Positions 1 to 11,350 of a stretch of DNA of 64,000 nt are shown here, in pieces. The DNA is taken from the NCBI GenBank assembly GCA_029448655.1, contig JACCLO010000002.1, positions 186,001 through 250,000 of the forward strand, read 5' to 3'. Every line of letters begins with the position of its first letter. Position 1 is the first letter of the stretch. The stretch comes from Wolfiporia cocos (taxonomy: Eukaryota > Basidiomycota > Agaricomycetes > Polyporales > Phaeolaceae). A model generated the notes under the pieces. It was not told the origin of the DNA. It saw only the letters and a list, made by a program, of their open reading frames with translations, and did no database searches. A program made the position numbers and the translations under genes.

Positions 1-1
1 G

Positions 2-214
2 CCCCGAACGCGGCCAATTGCGCGGCAGACCGATATTGGCGCGGAGACCTCCAGCGTTGATGCAGGCCTGCCCACCACCGAGCCGGGAAGTACTGCTACA
101 GGGTCGCGTAGTGCGGAGCCACCGCGCAAGAGGCGTAGGGCCAAGGACTGGAGTGAACTCGTGCCTCCTCGAGAGATGCGTGATCGCAAGGCGAAACGGG
201 CGCGGAGGGGATGA
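2..214 (+). CDS. C-terminal end of an unknown basic protein (partial)
   Basis: An open frame enters from the left edge and ends at a TGA at 212-214, giving about 70 residues. The last third is strongly basic, with a PPRKRRR stretch and a KAKRARRG end that could act as a nuclear localisation signal. The first half is Ser/Thr/Gly-rich and looks disordered. No start codon or upstream exon is visible, and I do not recognise the family. It sits about 300 bp before the ATG7 copy on the same strand. It could be a chance open frame, but the charge pattern and the clean stop are typical of a nuclear protein tail. No function is assigned. Confidence 0.35.
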   Translation, partial: PRTRPIARQTDIGAETSSVDAGLPTTEPGSTATGSRSAEPPRKRRRAKDWSELVPPREMRDRKAKRARRG

Positions 215-509
215 TTATATTGGTCGTCATGTCGGGACGTTCACGGGCTTCGTAACGGGGCGCAATATACCCGTCGGTTTGCTATCAATATGCTCACGGA
301 GTCGAACACAGCCTAGCTAGTGGGACCTCATATGTATCGATACACATCTGAAGCTGTATCAATCGCCGCAGAAATAATTAGTGGTCGCGATCACACGCAG
401 GCGGTCCTCTCGCGAGACCGGGCCTCGCGCTTGCTGCTCGTGAACGAGTGCGCGCCAGCGAGCGCGCTCCTCGTCCTCGTCCTCGCCTTCGCCTTCGCCG
501 TCTCCCGCG

Positions 510-3349
510 ATGCCAATCGTGCAGCTCGCGCCCTTCTCGTCCCTCGTCGAGCCCGCCTTCTGGCACGCGCTCACCGACCTCAAGATCGACGTCCTCCGCA
601 TCTCCGACGCCCCCGTCCCATCGCTGCCTCCTATGCCACCGGCAGATCCGTCACCGACCGCGAGTCCGGCGCAGAGATCGCCCTCGGCTGCAACCTCTCC
701 CTCGGCGGCGATGCCTTCTCCACCACCCCGCAGTGCGTACCGTCCCGCCGCTCGCACGACCCGCTCATCTCTGCCTGCAGACCTCCCGCGCGCGCCGTTC
801 TCGCCACGGGCCTACTCAAGAACTACAACACCATCGAAGAGTTCAAGGCCGCAGACAAGACCGCCCTCTTCAACACCGTCGCCGACGAGGTGCGCTTCCT
901 CTTCCGTCCCCCTGCAGATCTGGCAAAGCATCGTCGCCGACAGGTCCACCGCACACCTGACCCGCGTCCTCCTCCTCGCCTTCGCGGACCTCAAGAAGTA
1001 CAAGTACTACTACTGGCTCTCCTTTCTCGCGCTCGCCGCCAAGCTCGCGTGGGAGATCGACGACGCGGGCTGGGCACCCGCAGCTGCGCACCTCCCCGAG
1101 TCCGCGCTCGCTGCGCTCCACGCCGAGACACAGCAGACGTCGCACGCCTTCTTCCTCGTCCGCCTGCGCGACGGTGTGCCCGAGCTTGGCGCCGTCGAGG
1201 CGTACGACGCGTTCTTCGCCGGCGTCCCCGAGGAGGAGGTCACCCCGCCGCCTCCCGCACGCACGCATGCTAACCGCCCGCCGCGCAGCGCACAATCGCG
1301 TTCCTCGACCCCTCCGCAGCGCCGTCGAACCCCGGCTGGCCGCTGCGCAACCTCCTCGCGAGGGAGCGTCCAAGCCGCGGTGGGGTGGGAGAAGAACGTG
1401 CAGGGCAAGCTGGGCTCACGCATGGCGGACCTCGCGCCGATGATGGACCCGACGAGGTGAGAGCTACGCTCTGCGCGCATCGGCCCGTGCTGTCCGTTTC
1501 TTCCATCCGCCGTTCCTCCTCCTCCCTTCGCCCATGCTCTGCTTTACTTCCCCATCCGCCTTTCGCCCTGTCGTGCACCATCCTCGTCGCTGCGCCCGTT
1601 CCCTGCTCACCGCGCCCACCGCGCCCAGGCTCGCGGACCAAGCTGTCGACCTGGACCTCAAGCTCATGCGCCGGCGCATTCTCCTCGCGCTCGACCTCGA
1701 GCGCGTCGCCGCTACGCGCTGCCTCCTCCTCGGCGCGGGCACGCTCGGGTGCTACGTCGCGCGCACGCTCACGGTGCGTCTCTCCCGCGTCCGCTTCTCT
1801 TCTCAAGCATTGTTGCTCACCCTCTGACACGCTGACACGCTTCCGATCACGCACGCTGTCGCGCTGCCGTGCTCACATGCCGCCACTCACACGCCGTCGT
1901 GCCACGCAGGGCTGAGGCGTGCGCACGATCACTTTCGTCGACTCGACGCGCGTCTCGTTCTCGAACCCCGTCCGCCAGCCGCTCTTCGAGTTCGAGGACT
2001 GTCTCCACGGCGGCCGCCCCAAGGCCCCCGTCGCTGCCGAGCGCCTCAAGAAGATCTTCCCCGATGTGGTGCGTCGCCGCGTCCTCCTCTCTCCCGCCCA
2101 CGCTCACGCGTGTCGTCTCTTCTCGCACGATCTGTATGCTTGCGCCCGCACGCCCGCACGCGCGCCAGAACGCGACTGGGCACGTGCTGAGCATCCCGAT
2201 GCCGGGGCGCCCCGTCCCGCCCGCGTCAGAGGCGCGGACGTCGCGGCGCTCGAGGCGCTCGTCGACGCGCACGACGCCGTCTTCCTCCTCATGGATTCGC
2301 GCGAGAGCCGCTGGCTCCCGATCGTCTTCGGCGCAGCCAAGGGCAAGGTGCGCCGCCCGCCCCCGTCCCCGCCGCGCGGGCGCCGCTGACGCTCGCCGGT
2401 CGCCGGCGCATGCAGATCGTGATGAACGCCGCGCTCGGCTTCGACACGTTCCTCGTGATGCGCCACGGCGCCCACGCGTCGCGCGCCGCGCCCGCCGCGC
2501 CGCGCCTCGGGTGCTACTTCTGCAACGACATCGTCGCGCCCACGGATGTGCGTGTCGTTCCTCCGCGTCCGCCGCGGCGCTGAGCAGATCACCTGCGCTG
2601 TCCGCCCCGCGCGCGCAGTCCCTCACGGACCGCACGCTCGACCAGATGAGCACCGTGACGCGCCCGGGCTTCGCGTCGATCGCGTCGTCGACGGCGGTCG
2701 AGCTGCTCGTCGCGCTCCTGCAGCACCCGGACGGGTACGTGCCCTCCCTGCTCCCTCCCCGCTCTTCGTGTGCTGAGCTTCAGCTGCATTTCCGACTGCA
2801 GACCCTTACCATGCATGTAATAATTGGCTACGCACGACGATGCGCGGCCGCTATGACGTGCACACCGCTGCGATGCATGCGACCCCTACGCGTGATGCAA
2901 CCCCTACGCGTGCACGCAACCCCTACGTGTGCACGCGACCGCCAACGCGCAGCATCCATGCACCCGCGCCACTCGTGCAGCCCGGCACGGATGCATCCGT
3001 GTCGGAAGGCGTGCTCGGGCCGGTGCCACACCAGCTGCGTGGGTTCCTCGCCCAGTTCCGGAACATGCCCATCACCGGTACGGTATGCGACCGGTGCACG
3101 GGGTGCAGCGAGACGGTGCGTGTCGCCATTCTCCACTGGCATCTTCCTCTGCATTGTGGCGTGGATGCTGACTGAGGTGGGCAGGTCCTCCAGGCGTATG
3201 AGGCTGGGGGCTTTGAGATGCTGCTGAGGGCGTTCAACGAGCCAAAGTACCTCGAGACGCTGACGGGGCTCGATAAGCTGTATGCCAAGGGCAACGCCAC
3301 ACTTGAGAGCATCGGGTGGGATGAAGAGGAGGGGGAAGAGGACTCTTGA
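510..3349 (+). pseudogene. ATG7: ATG7-like E1 enzyme, degenerate copy
   Basis: Atg7 is the E1-like enzyme that activates Atg8 and Atg12 in autophagy. The start at 510 gives a typical Atg7 N-terminus, followed by the KKYKYYYW motif (about 985), the nucleotide-binding [11 protein letters not shown] motif (about 1735-1765), the [17 protein letters not shown] segment (about 1950), the DSRESRWLP motif and the C-terminal [16 protein letters not shown] block, ending at TGA 3347-3349. Lesions: a 1-nt frameshift at 618-620; a frame change near 1370-1380 where the segment before GWEKN appears lost; a TGA (1913-1915) where a Trp is expected before GVRTITFVD; only 28 bp between two coding blocks at 890-917. 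The active-site Cys in DQxCTVTRPG is Ser (codon 2649-2651). One lesion alone could be a sequencing error, but not all of them. I call it a pseudogene or dead paralogue. Confidence 0.85.
2879..2934. repeat. Three-copy 18-19 bp tandem repeat in an ATG7 intron
   Basis: Units begin GC(A/G)ACCCCTACG and lie at 2879-2896, 2897-2915 and 2916-2934, within the enlarged non-coding stretch before the last-but-one ATG7 exon. The copies differ by only a few bases. Confidence 0.7.
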
Positions 3350-3657
3350 TCGCGTTGCGCTGCTTGGATATGGGGTCTTTGGGCTGTGTGGTGATGTGTA
3401 GGACGTACTGCTGTATTTCCCTGTGGCGATATCCCGGAAATGTATGAGATGGTTGATACCTTGCTGGTGTTGCGGGATGTCGTGTGTTGGCGAGGCGAGG
3501 CGATCAGCGCGCGACGTACCGGTGCACGGTTATGCACGGTGATCGAAAGCATGGTCGATGGCGATGACATGACTTGGTATCTGACATGCGCGTGCAGCCG
3601 GACAGTCGTCGCAACAATATCGGCCATGCATGCGTGAGTCTCTCATCGTGATGATGC
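3350..3657. other. Intergenic, nothing recognised
   Basis: Downstream flank of the ATG7 copy. I see no convincing coding region or RNA gene here. It ends at the TAA target duplication of the MITE. Confidence 0.6.
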
Positions 3658-3660
3658 TAA

Positions 3661-4148
3661 GGGCCTGTACGGGAACGCAACCTGAAAACGCTGGCCAGCG
3701 ATAGCGATTGCGCTCAAAAATATCGGCCGTGGGAATATCTTTGCGACGCGCGAGCGCCCGCGCGCTTGTCACGCCTTGCTCACGCTTGCTCGGCGCCTAC
3801 GTCACGTCAATCACTACCGGCTGCTCAATGCCCGACACAACCCTCTCTGAGGCGCAAACTCGTGGTTTTGCTGCACATATGGCTATACCCTGGACCACAG
3901 CATCCCTAATTGAACTTCGAAAGAGGTCAGCTGAGAGGAAGTTGCGTACATCCAAAGTCTGCATGGCCAGTCACAATCAGGTCACAAGGGGTCACACGGC
4001 GGTCACTGCCCGCGCTCAGTAGCGGTTCGCATTTCCGAACGGTCTGACATTGCAAAATCGACATCGCTGGCTAGCGCTGTCGAGCGTCTGTTTTTTTGGC
4101 AGGGAAATCGGTCGCCAGCGATATCAGGTTGCGTTCCCGTACAGGCCC
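3661..4148. mobile_element. PIF/Harbinger-like MITE (488 bp)
   Basis: Terminal inverted repeats begin GGGCCTGTACGGGAACGC. The first 25 bp match perfectly between the left end (3661) and the right end (to 4148), and similarity continues for about 17 more bp. The element is flanked by a 3-bp direct repeat, TAA, at 3658-3660 and 4149-4151. A GGGCCTGT-type terminus with a TWA duplication is typical of PIF/Harbinger (Tourist-like) elements. The short open frames inside show no transposase motif, so it is non-autonomous. Confidence 0.85.
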
Positions 4149-4151
4149 TAA

Positions 4152-5222
4152 ATCGCTGGGGTGTACTGCATACAAGAATTGCATCGCCGATGCCAAAGCG
4201 AGTCTCGCGAGATGCAGAACCACTTCACTGCTAGAATTTAGAGTGCGAAGATGCGTCTGCGAGTACTCTCCAGGTGCATCGAGCATCGAAACGCAACCTG
4301 TGATTGCAAGTATTCCGTGACAGATGTTATATCACTCTGAGGGCATAGCACTCTTAGACGATGCAGTCAGACTAGGACCACAAATCTCCACCGTGCCGGC
4401 ACAAGAACCATGAGCAGGCGATGTGTAAAAACATTCGGATTCGTTCTTACATGTCTATGATGCCTCTGTTGAACAAGCCGAGGGGCAACCCCGTGAAGAA
4501 TTGCGTCCAGAGCTAATCATTTCAGAGTATGAATGACCTACCTCCAACAGCGATTAAATGCTGATATCAGGGCTTCATATGTTGCTGCCGGATATTAGCG
4601 GAGTCCGCATACGGTGCCTGGTAAGAAGTCTGAAGTTATTCAACTTAACTTTGATTTATTTTGATCCAGGTGACGGACTTGGGATGTGGGGGCGATCACG
4701 CCTCTGTAGAAGCTGTCGTGACTGCTCAGGCAGCAAGGCTAATTTCAAGATCTGATCAGGATCAGCGGGGAACAATTGCATCCCTTCAACACTCAGATCA
4801 GCAGGTAGCTGACAACTGCGAGTGCCTTAAATTTATGTGTGCAACTCCGACCTTCTGTCCAATTGCTGACATGCATCTACCTTGAGGGACTAACCGTATA
4901 CTTGGTCAGTTCTCATTGGCTGGCTCTATCATACAGCAGCTATCTTCAGCTCAATGTCGAATGTTCCTCCAGTTTTACAATGACCAGTTTCCTCAGGCAA
5001 ATATTGTGGATATCCAACATCTGCGGCCTCCTTCTGGTTCAATATACCTGACAACCAGTGTGTGAATGCATGACTACCTTGTACTTGAAGGTAGACACAT
5101 TACACCATCACATCAGACTGGAGTCCGTGCTCCTGACTCAATTATTGAAATGGGACTTGGTTTGTTGGTGAGGTGTTTGGTATATATACTCATCAGCAGG
5201 CAGGAATAATCAAGCCATCTCA
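4152..5222. other. AT-rich intergenic DNA, nothing recognised
   Basis: This lies between the MITE and the left LTR of element B. It holds only short open frames with no recognisable protein, and I see no tRNA or repeat structure. It may be old transposon debris. Confidence 0.5.
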
Positions 5223-6319
5223 TGACACAAGCAACAACCTAAGCAACTACTCAGGGGAATATTACTTGCATGGAAGCATATTCCTGATCTGAGGCTACCC
5301 AAGGTGTATAAGGCCAAGACGAGTCTGGGGTGCTACCCTGCTCGTCGGCCAGTATATATGCTATTCTACTGTTTGTACATGTTTGGCTACTGTACAGTTA
5401 TTATGTAAGCTGATAGTCCGGGATAATGTAGGTAACCCTATAATGGGTGTAAGTACACGGCACAGAGTGTCCGGGGGTTTGACAACACGTGATAGAGTGA
5501 TCGGGGTCCTTGTTACGGGTCAAATACCCGTTCGTATATTCGAGTCGCGAATATAGATCGTTCTTCTGCACGTAGGCTTGTTGCCGTATGCAAGGCAAAT
5601 ACTCGTTAGATGCCTTCAAGTCCTGGGTGAAGTTCCTAGGAGATCGTGTAATATCCAATACGCGTTAGAGGATATAATCTGTTCAGGTGCGAGTCGAAAT
5701 AGAATATAAGACTCGCCTAAGTCCGAGAAGTCAGTGTGCACTTCGAGGACTTAGTCGTTCGGTTGCTCGAGCGAGAAATACTGAGCGTAGTTTCCTACGT
5801 TTGAGAACGAGTATAAGACTTCTTGTTTGTACAACAAGGTCGAGCTGAAGAGCCTCGACAGTAGGTACATTAGTTTATATACTACGTTGGGTTTCAGGGG
5901 TCAAGTCCGTCCCAGATGCCACCGATACTATCTACGCTATGGTACCAAACGTTTGATAAGTATGGAGTGATATATCTGAGACGATGGATAGGGATGATGG
6001 CGGCTGAACGCCATCTATCAGCAAATAAACGATGAATATGAAACGGTGGCAGGGTTGGATATGCCAAAGGTGAAACGCGCCCTATAGACTAGTACAACTG
6101 GGGATGCGCCCAGTAGAGTCACGAGTAGCCAGGGGAGTTGGTTGCACAACAAGTCCCTGTATCGTATTTGCCCAGTGGTGAGTTCTGTCGATATCCGAAA
6201 AATCAAAATAACCGTAACAGTCCTTGCACGTGACTGCTTAGGCGCGCGCTTAGATAAGATAAGGGTTTAGGCTCTAGTCACTTAGTCATTGGCTAGGCAA
6301 AAGAAATCAGCTTGTGACA
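5223..6319 (-). repeat. 3' LTR of element B, split by a solo LTR
   Basis: It aligns with the LTR at 26480-26862 outside the inserted block 5511-6219. Its - strand start, TGTCACAAGC, also carries the last codons and the stop of the pol frame. Confidence 0.9.
5511..6219 (-). repeat. Solo LTR, family 1 (709 bp), TSD GTCCT
   Basis: On the + strand it runs from TGTTACGGGTC to ATAACCGTAACA. It is flanked by GTCCT at 5506-5510 and 6220-6224. No internal region is present, so it is a solo LTR left by LTR-LTR recombination. It lies inside the 3' LTR of element B. Confidence 0.95.
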
Positions 6320-7477
6320 GTACCCCCTCTTCTAGCTGTGTGTCCCCACACCCAGCAATCGTTTTGGTCATGTGTGGGTCGGTTTGACATGGGTGGTTGA
6401 TGTCGTGTTTATGGCAGATGTGTGGGCTGTGCATCTGTAGTACATATTGTATGGGGTAGATCCAACCTGGGTTGTTGGGTATGGTGGATTCTACGTATTG
6501 TCCCACTTGTATGCCGTACTTGATTATACGAGTCGTTGGATTGCAGAACCACAAGTTCCAGGCATTGAGCTGCTTTGGGCATATGTAGAATGGTATTTTT
6601 GAATCTACTAGCAGCTAGTGATGTGCAAAGCACGGCTCAAAGCCGTGAGCCGGGCCTGGCCGAGCTGACTTAAGCCGGGCCGAGCTGAGCCTGGGGGGTG
6701 GCTTAAGACGGCTCAGGGCCCGGCTTGGATCGTGAGCTGGCCGTAGCTGAGCCCTGAGCCGGCGGTTTTAGGTGCGCAGCTGTGGTGTTGTTAAAATTAG
6801 CGAAAATGTTTTAAGATTTTGCATCAATTCACCTTATATGATCTCAACGGCCATTACAATGACTTGTGATCTGCTAACACGGTGCGGAACGTTGTGACTA
6901 CTGTTGCGATCAGGGTTGTGATCAAGATCTGAATTTTCGGTCAACATCATAAGCAACTGTAAAAACACTTGAAGATCAGATTATCAACAAATAGTAGACA
7001 TATAAGCATTCTGAATATGTTGTGCTATCATTTGAACTGCACAAGCCAATAATTCTGAGGTCCTACCTGATTACCCATAAGCCCCGGCCTGAGCCTGAGC
7101 CGGGCCCAAGCCAGCCTGAGCCGTCAAGGAGGGCCCGGCTTGACATTTCGCTGAGCCCGAGCCCTTCAAAGCTGGGCCCAAGCCCCGGGCTTTGAGCCGA
7201 GCCGTGCTTTGCACATCACTACTAGCAGTGAGTTATTGATGTTGTCGTGAATGATAAACTTGTTGGGTGTCTGGTGGAGTTTCATGTCAAGGAATTTCCT
7301 ATCGAGGTCTTCCCACTCGGGGTCCCATACAGCGTGTCTGTTTTTCCACTGATGTCCCAGAGCGGTAGGTCTGTCCTTGAAGTACTTGGTTACTATTTCC
7401 TGCCATGGAGTCAATCCGCGTTTCCTTTCCCATGTCGTGTTCCCATCAGACCACTCGACTTCCAGCTCGACTCGCCC
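6282..7477 (-). pseudogene. Pol C-terminal tail of element B, split by a MITE
   Basis: Downstream of the integrase frame, and separated from it by TGA 7480-7478, the frame continues as a tail of about 240 residues. Its first part contains ELEVEWSDGNTTWERKRG and GHQWKNRH. Its second part (after the MITE at 6616-7221) contains WFCNP, GIQVGQ, NNPGWIYP and a Cys/His-rich HICHKHDINHPC segment, and it stops inside the LTR at 6282. The same tail in element D (59500-60092) is uninterrupted and has CGA where B has the TGA. It replaces the canonical chromodomain seen in element A. Its function is unknown; by position it could be a targeting or nucleic-acid-binding domain. Confidence 0.75.
6616..7221. 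mobile_element. hAT-like MITE (606 bp)
   Basis: The termini are TAGTGATGTGCAAAGCACGG... in inverted orientation, with 23 bp perfect on both sides. They are flanked by an 8-bp duplication, CTAGCAGC (6608-6615) and CTAGCAGT (7222-7229), with one mismatch. The TAGTGATGTGCAAA terminus and the 8-bp duplication are typical of hAT elements. Subterminal GGGCCCGGCTTGGGC-type motifs are repeated. There is no transposase. It interrupts the pol tail of element B. Confidence 0.85.
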
Positions 7478-8641
7478 TCAGTCTTCTCTGGATGCGAGGA
7501 TCCTGAGAGGCCTACGAGTGTCATTGCTTTCCGTCCGTTTGTTGTGATTCTGATTGGGGAAAGCCAGAGCATGATATGGTAGTAGTAGGACCTCGTTGAA
7601 TACGGGGTATATGCCGCGCATGTCTGCGGGCAGGTCCAATTCATATGCTCCATGTCCGGTTTTCTTAGTGACCTTGTATGGGCCGTACTGTTTCGAATCA
7701 AGTTTCTCCGTAGGGTTTCCCATGTTAATGTTTCGCCCATTGACCCAAACCATGTCTCCCTCGTTGTACGTGTGAGGGTTGGTTCGTTTTCGGTCGTAGT
7801 ATTCTTTCATACGAAGCTTGGCTTTCTCGAGATTCTTTGAAGCGGTTTGGCTGACCATGTGCATGTGTTCGACCCAATCCTTGGCGGTTCCCACCCCCTC
7901 TTCCAGCTCTGGTGCTTCCACTCCTGTAAATGGGTGGTATCTGTGAGTAAGGTAAAAGGGGCTGTAGCCCGTGCTACTGTGTACGTGGCATTTGTATGCA
8001 ATGCTAGCTAACGGGAGTAAGTCCGGCCAGTTGGTGTGTGTGTCGTTAATAAATAATTGTAGGTACACCTCTAGTTCCTGGTTCATACGTTCCGTCTGCC
8101 CGTCTGTCTGTGGGTGGAACGTTGTACTAGGGTTTCCCTCGATGCCTAATCTACGATATACGTCCTTGATAAAGTCCGATACAAATCGTGGTCCTCTGTC
8201 GCTAAATACTTTCTTTGGTAGTCCGTGCTGTGCGTATACTTTATCTACAAATATGTTGGCCCAACCTTCGGCAGTAAGCCTGGTTGTGGTTGGGACTGCG
8301 ATATAGTCCTTGGATTTCATATCTACAACTACAATGATAGTGTCCCGACCCTTGGATACCGGGAGTCCCGTGATCATGTCGACAGAAATGTTTTCCCAAT
8401 TGTGCGTGGGTGTTGGATTTGGGTTCAGTGGTGCTGCTCGCTTTGAGCGATCTGGCTTGGCACGTTGGCACTTGATACATGCTTTGATGTATTGGCGGAT
8501 GTCATTTCGCATCTTGGGCCACCAGTACGAGCGATGGATGGTGGTGTACGTGTTTTCCATGCTGGGGTGTCCAGCCGAGACCGTGTCGTGAAATGAGGAA
8601 ATGATTTTTCTGATTAATTCCTCGTCTCTCGGAATGATCAA
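7478..8641 (-). pseudogene. Element B integrase
   Basis: This is the Ty3/Gypsy integrase that inserts the element cDNA into the chromosome. The zinc-binding HHCC module is visible (HDTVSAGHPS then CIKCQRAK), followed by the catalytic core with SVDMITGLP, FSDRGPRF and [13 protein letters not shown], which carry the D, D and E residues, and a GPY/F-like C-terminal part (YGPYKVTKKTGHGAYEL). The open frame of 387 residues is intact until TGA 7480-7478. The matching codon in the related element D is CGA (60084-60082), so the stop is a CpG-type nonsense change. Its 5' link to RNase H is lost at the LTR fragment ending at 9147. Confidence 0.85.
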
Positions 8642-8659
8642 CTTCCCCCTCCTGAAGCA

Positions 8660-9147
8660 CCCGTAGACACGTACACCAAACCAAACAACACGTACATAAC
8701 ACGCACGTTATGTACTATACATAAGCGGCCCCAAGGTTTATCACAAGCCAACGCCTTAGATGACTCATATCCCGGTACCGGCATATGTCATCACACTTAT
8801 TCGGCTTACAAACACTTGTAGCCACAACGTCAATGTGGACCTACTGGTCCAAAGCCCGTCTCTTACTGGTGCGGCCATTACCGGCGCACATGGTCTATTG
8901 TATATTATGACTTAGCTGTAATATTTGTATCTGCGCACTGACCATCTCAGTGTTTGGCTCCGTACGGCGACCAAACACTAGACATGTATATAAGTAGGGA
9001 TAGCACTATGCTATTCTTTAGATTTGTTCTCTTGCATTCGTACTTTAGCACATCACTCCTGCTGCGCATACTAGCCCCTCACCTCGCCCTTAAGCCCCTC
9101 AAGCTTTATAGTCGAGTAAAGTGAGTCCCACAACCTAGTTTGTGTCA
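8660..9147 (+). repeat. LTR fragment of the TGTCAC...GTGTCA class
   Basis: It ends GTGAGTCCCACAACCTAGTTTGTGTCA, the terminus shared with an LTR end near 33220. It sits between the integrase and RNase H coding sequences of element B. I cannot find a matching duplication of the right flank CTTTC on the left, so the left edge is approximate and a deletion of pol sequence is likely. Confidence 0.6.
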
Positions 9148-9210
9148 CTTTCCGGGGATGTGCACGAGTTGTAGGTCATACTCAGCAAGTTCCGTCATCC
9201 ACCGGGCTTG

Positions 9211-9679
9211 TCACGGATTAATCTTCTGTGGAGTCTTAAAGTATTCTAGGTTTTTATGGTCCGTTAATACTTCTACAGGGTGCTTTGCACCCATTACAAA
9301 GTGACGCCATTCGTCTAAGGCATGCATGATAGCTAAGAGTTCGCAATCGTAAATCTCGTAGTTTCGTTCTGCCGGTAGTAGCATCTTTGAGTGGTACACT
9401 ATGGGTTTCCAGATGCCGTCCTGATTCTGCATGAGACAGGCTCCAGTTGCAAAATCTGAAGAGTCTGCTTCGATGCGGAATGGGTTGTCATTGTTTGGTA
9501 TCCCCAGTACAGGTGCTGTGACGAAGATTTTTTTTAACTTGTCGAAGCATTCCTGTTCTGTCACGCCCCATTGCCATTCTCCGTCTTTGGTAAGATTGAT
9601 AAGGGGGCGTGCTACCGTTGAGAACTTCGGGATGAATCTCTGGTAGAAGTTTGCAAATCCGATGAAGGACTGCACTTCT
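9211..9679 (-). pseudogene. Element B RNase H domain
   Basis: RNase H degrades the RNA strand of the RNA:DNA hybrid during reverse transcription. The frame starts with the conserved RT/RNase H connection EVQSFIGFANFYQRFIP, then FRIEADSSDFATGACL, NYEIYDCELLAIMHALDEWRH and VLTDHKNLEYF, giving the D, E, D residues. TGA 9213-9211 follows KINP, where family members have Arg. The reading continues after the stop as QARWMTELAEYDLQLVHIPGK and then meets an LTR fragment. The residues upstream of 9680 that appear fused to it come from the solo LTR at 9685 and are not part of the enzyme. Confidence 0.85.
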
Positions 9680-9684
9680 TTCTT

Positions 9685-10395
9685 TGTTACGGTTATTTCG
9701 ATTTTTTCGAACACTGGCAGAACTCACCACCGGGCGAATACGATACAGGGACTTGTTGCACAACCAACCCCCTGGCTACTCGTGGCTCTACTGGGCGCAT
9801 CCCCAGTTGTACTAGTGCATAGGGCGCATTTCACCTTTGGCAGATCCAACTCTGCCACTGTTTCATCTTTATCATCTAGTAGCTGACAGATGGCGCTCAA
9901 CCACCATCAACATTCCTATCTATCATTTCGGATATATCACTACATACTTATCAAACGTTTGGTACTATAGAGTAGATAGTAGCGGTGACATCTGGGATGG
10001 ACTTGACCCCTAAAACCTAGTGTAGTATATAAACTCATGTACTTACTGTCGAAGCTCTTTAGCTCGACCTTGTTGTACAAACAAGAAGTCTTATACTCGT
10101 TCTCAAACGTAGGAAACTACGCTCAGTATTTCTCGCTCGAGCAACCGAACGACTAAGTTCTCGAAGTGCACATTAACTTCTCGGACTTAGGCGAGTTTTA
10201 TATTCTATCAGACTCGCACCTGAACAGATTATATCCTCTAACGCATATTGGATATTAAACGATCTACTAGGAACTTCACCTAGGACTTGAAGGCATCTAA
10301 CGAGTATTTGCCTTGCATACGGCGGCGTGCCTACATGCAGAAGAACGATCTATATTCACAACTTGAATATACGAATGGGTATTCGACCCGTAACA
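9685..10395 (+). repeat. Solo LTR, family 1 (711 bp), TSD TTCTT
   Basis: TGTTACGG...CCCGTAACA flanked by TTCTT at 9680-9684 and 10396-10400. It splits the pol frame of element B between WPAPRNKK and EVQSFIGF. Confidence 0.95.
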
Positions 10396-10453
10396 TTCTT
10401 GTTCCGAGGTGCTGGCCATTCGACTACTGCAGCTACCTTTGCGGGGTTCATAC

Positions 10454-11350
10454 TGTCACGGATCTCCTTGTGACGTCTTATCCCTAAGGTTCAAGCTTGT
10501 CGCACTAGACTTAGGTCGCAAACCAACTAGGAAGCAACTTATTCAAGGCAAGCAGGTGGCAAAGAGGTAAAGGGTGGAGAGGAAATAGGGAAAGGGGAAA
10601 CGCCCCCAACACTCATAGTAGAATGCTTAGAATATTGAGTCTAAGGTTTTAGACCCTAGACTTCCCGGTTATATACATGTCTGAGACCTTGTACTACTGG
10701 TAGAAGTGTCTACCCTAAATGGTAGGTGGTCTGTGCGCATATGGTCATGTCATAATTGCCTGTAATGGCATCATAATGGGTGATAGTGGTGCAATCAGGT
10801 ACCTTTGTCTATCTTTAACCTGGTTTGTAAGGTAAATGCTATTGTTAGCATTGGTTTGTAAGTAATGACCTCAGAACCGCATCATATGTGATGTCATAGT
10901 AGATCTGTGGTCTAGACGATGATATCATATAGTTCTGGCCTCTTTGATATATGTAATACCTGGGGGAGGGGTAACTATGTAGATAGGTTTCAGCCCTGTA
11001 ATTGGACCTGCTAAGTATAGGCTCCTAAATATAAGCCTGATGTCATAGACTGGACCTGTATGGGCCTTGATGTCATAATGATGTGGACTCTTGATGATGT
11101 CATGCCTCACGAGGCCTTTGACAACTAAGTCCTTAACCAGATAAGATCTTGAGCACCTGACAAGGCACCTGTGTTGGTGCCTAGTGCCGCTATCTAATCT
11201 AGAAGCTTGGTAGGTCATGTGGCCTCAATTCAGTAGGTCACGTGATCCGATAACTTTTGGGATGCAGTAGCGCCTTCAGTTATAAGCCTAGTACCCGAGT
11301 ATAGGGGTCTGGAGGGCTAAAATGGGGGTTGCACGAATAAATCTGTGACA
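10454..11350 (+). repeat. Solo LTR (897 bp), TSD CATAC
   Basis: TGTCACGGATCTCC...AATCTGTGACA flanked by CATAC at 10449-10453 and 11351-11355. Removing it rejoins the RT frame GHIISHGEIRM to NPAKVAAVVEWP. Confidence 0.92.

Noticed and set aside
890..917. 28-bp GT-AG segment in ATG7 as a real intron
   Set aside because: Far shorter than the other introns here. More likely a decayed intron or a frameshift.
3708..4022. 104-codon frame inside the Harbinger-like MITE
   Set aside because: No transposase motif. It is a chance frame in a short non-autonomous element.
4558..5051. Short overlapping frames left of element B
   Set aside because: No domain, AT-rich low-complexity translation and no supporting splice pattern.
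9680..9714. Apparent N-terminus of the RNase H frame (MFEKIEITVTKK)
   Set aside because: These residues come from the end of the solo LTR at 9685 and are a chimera at the insertion site.
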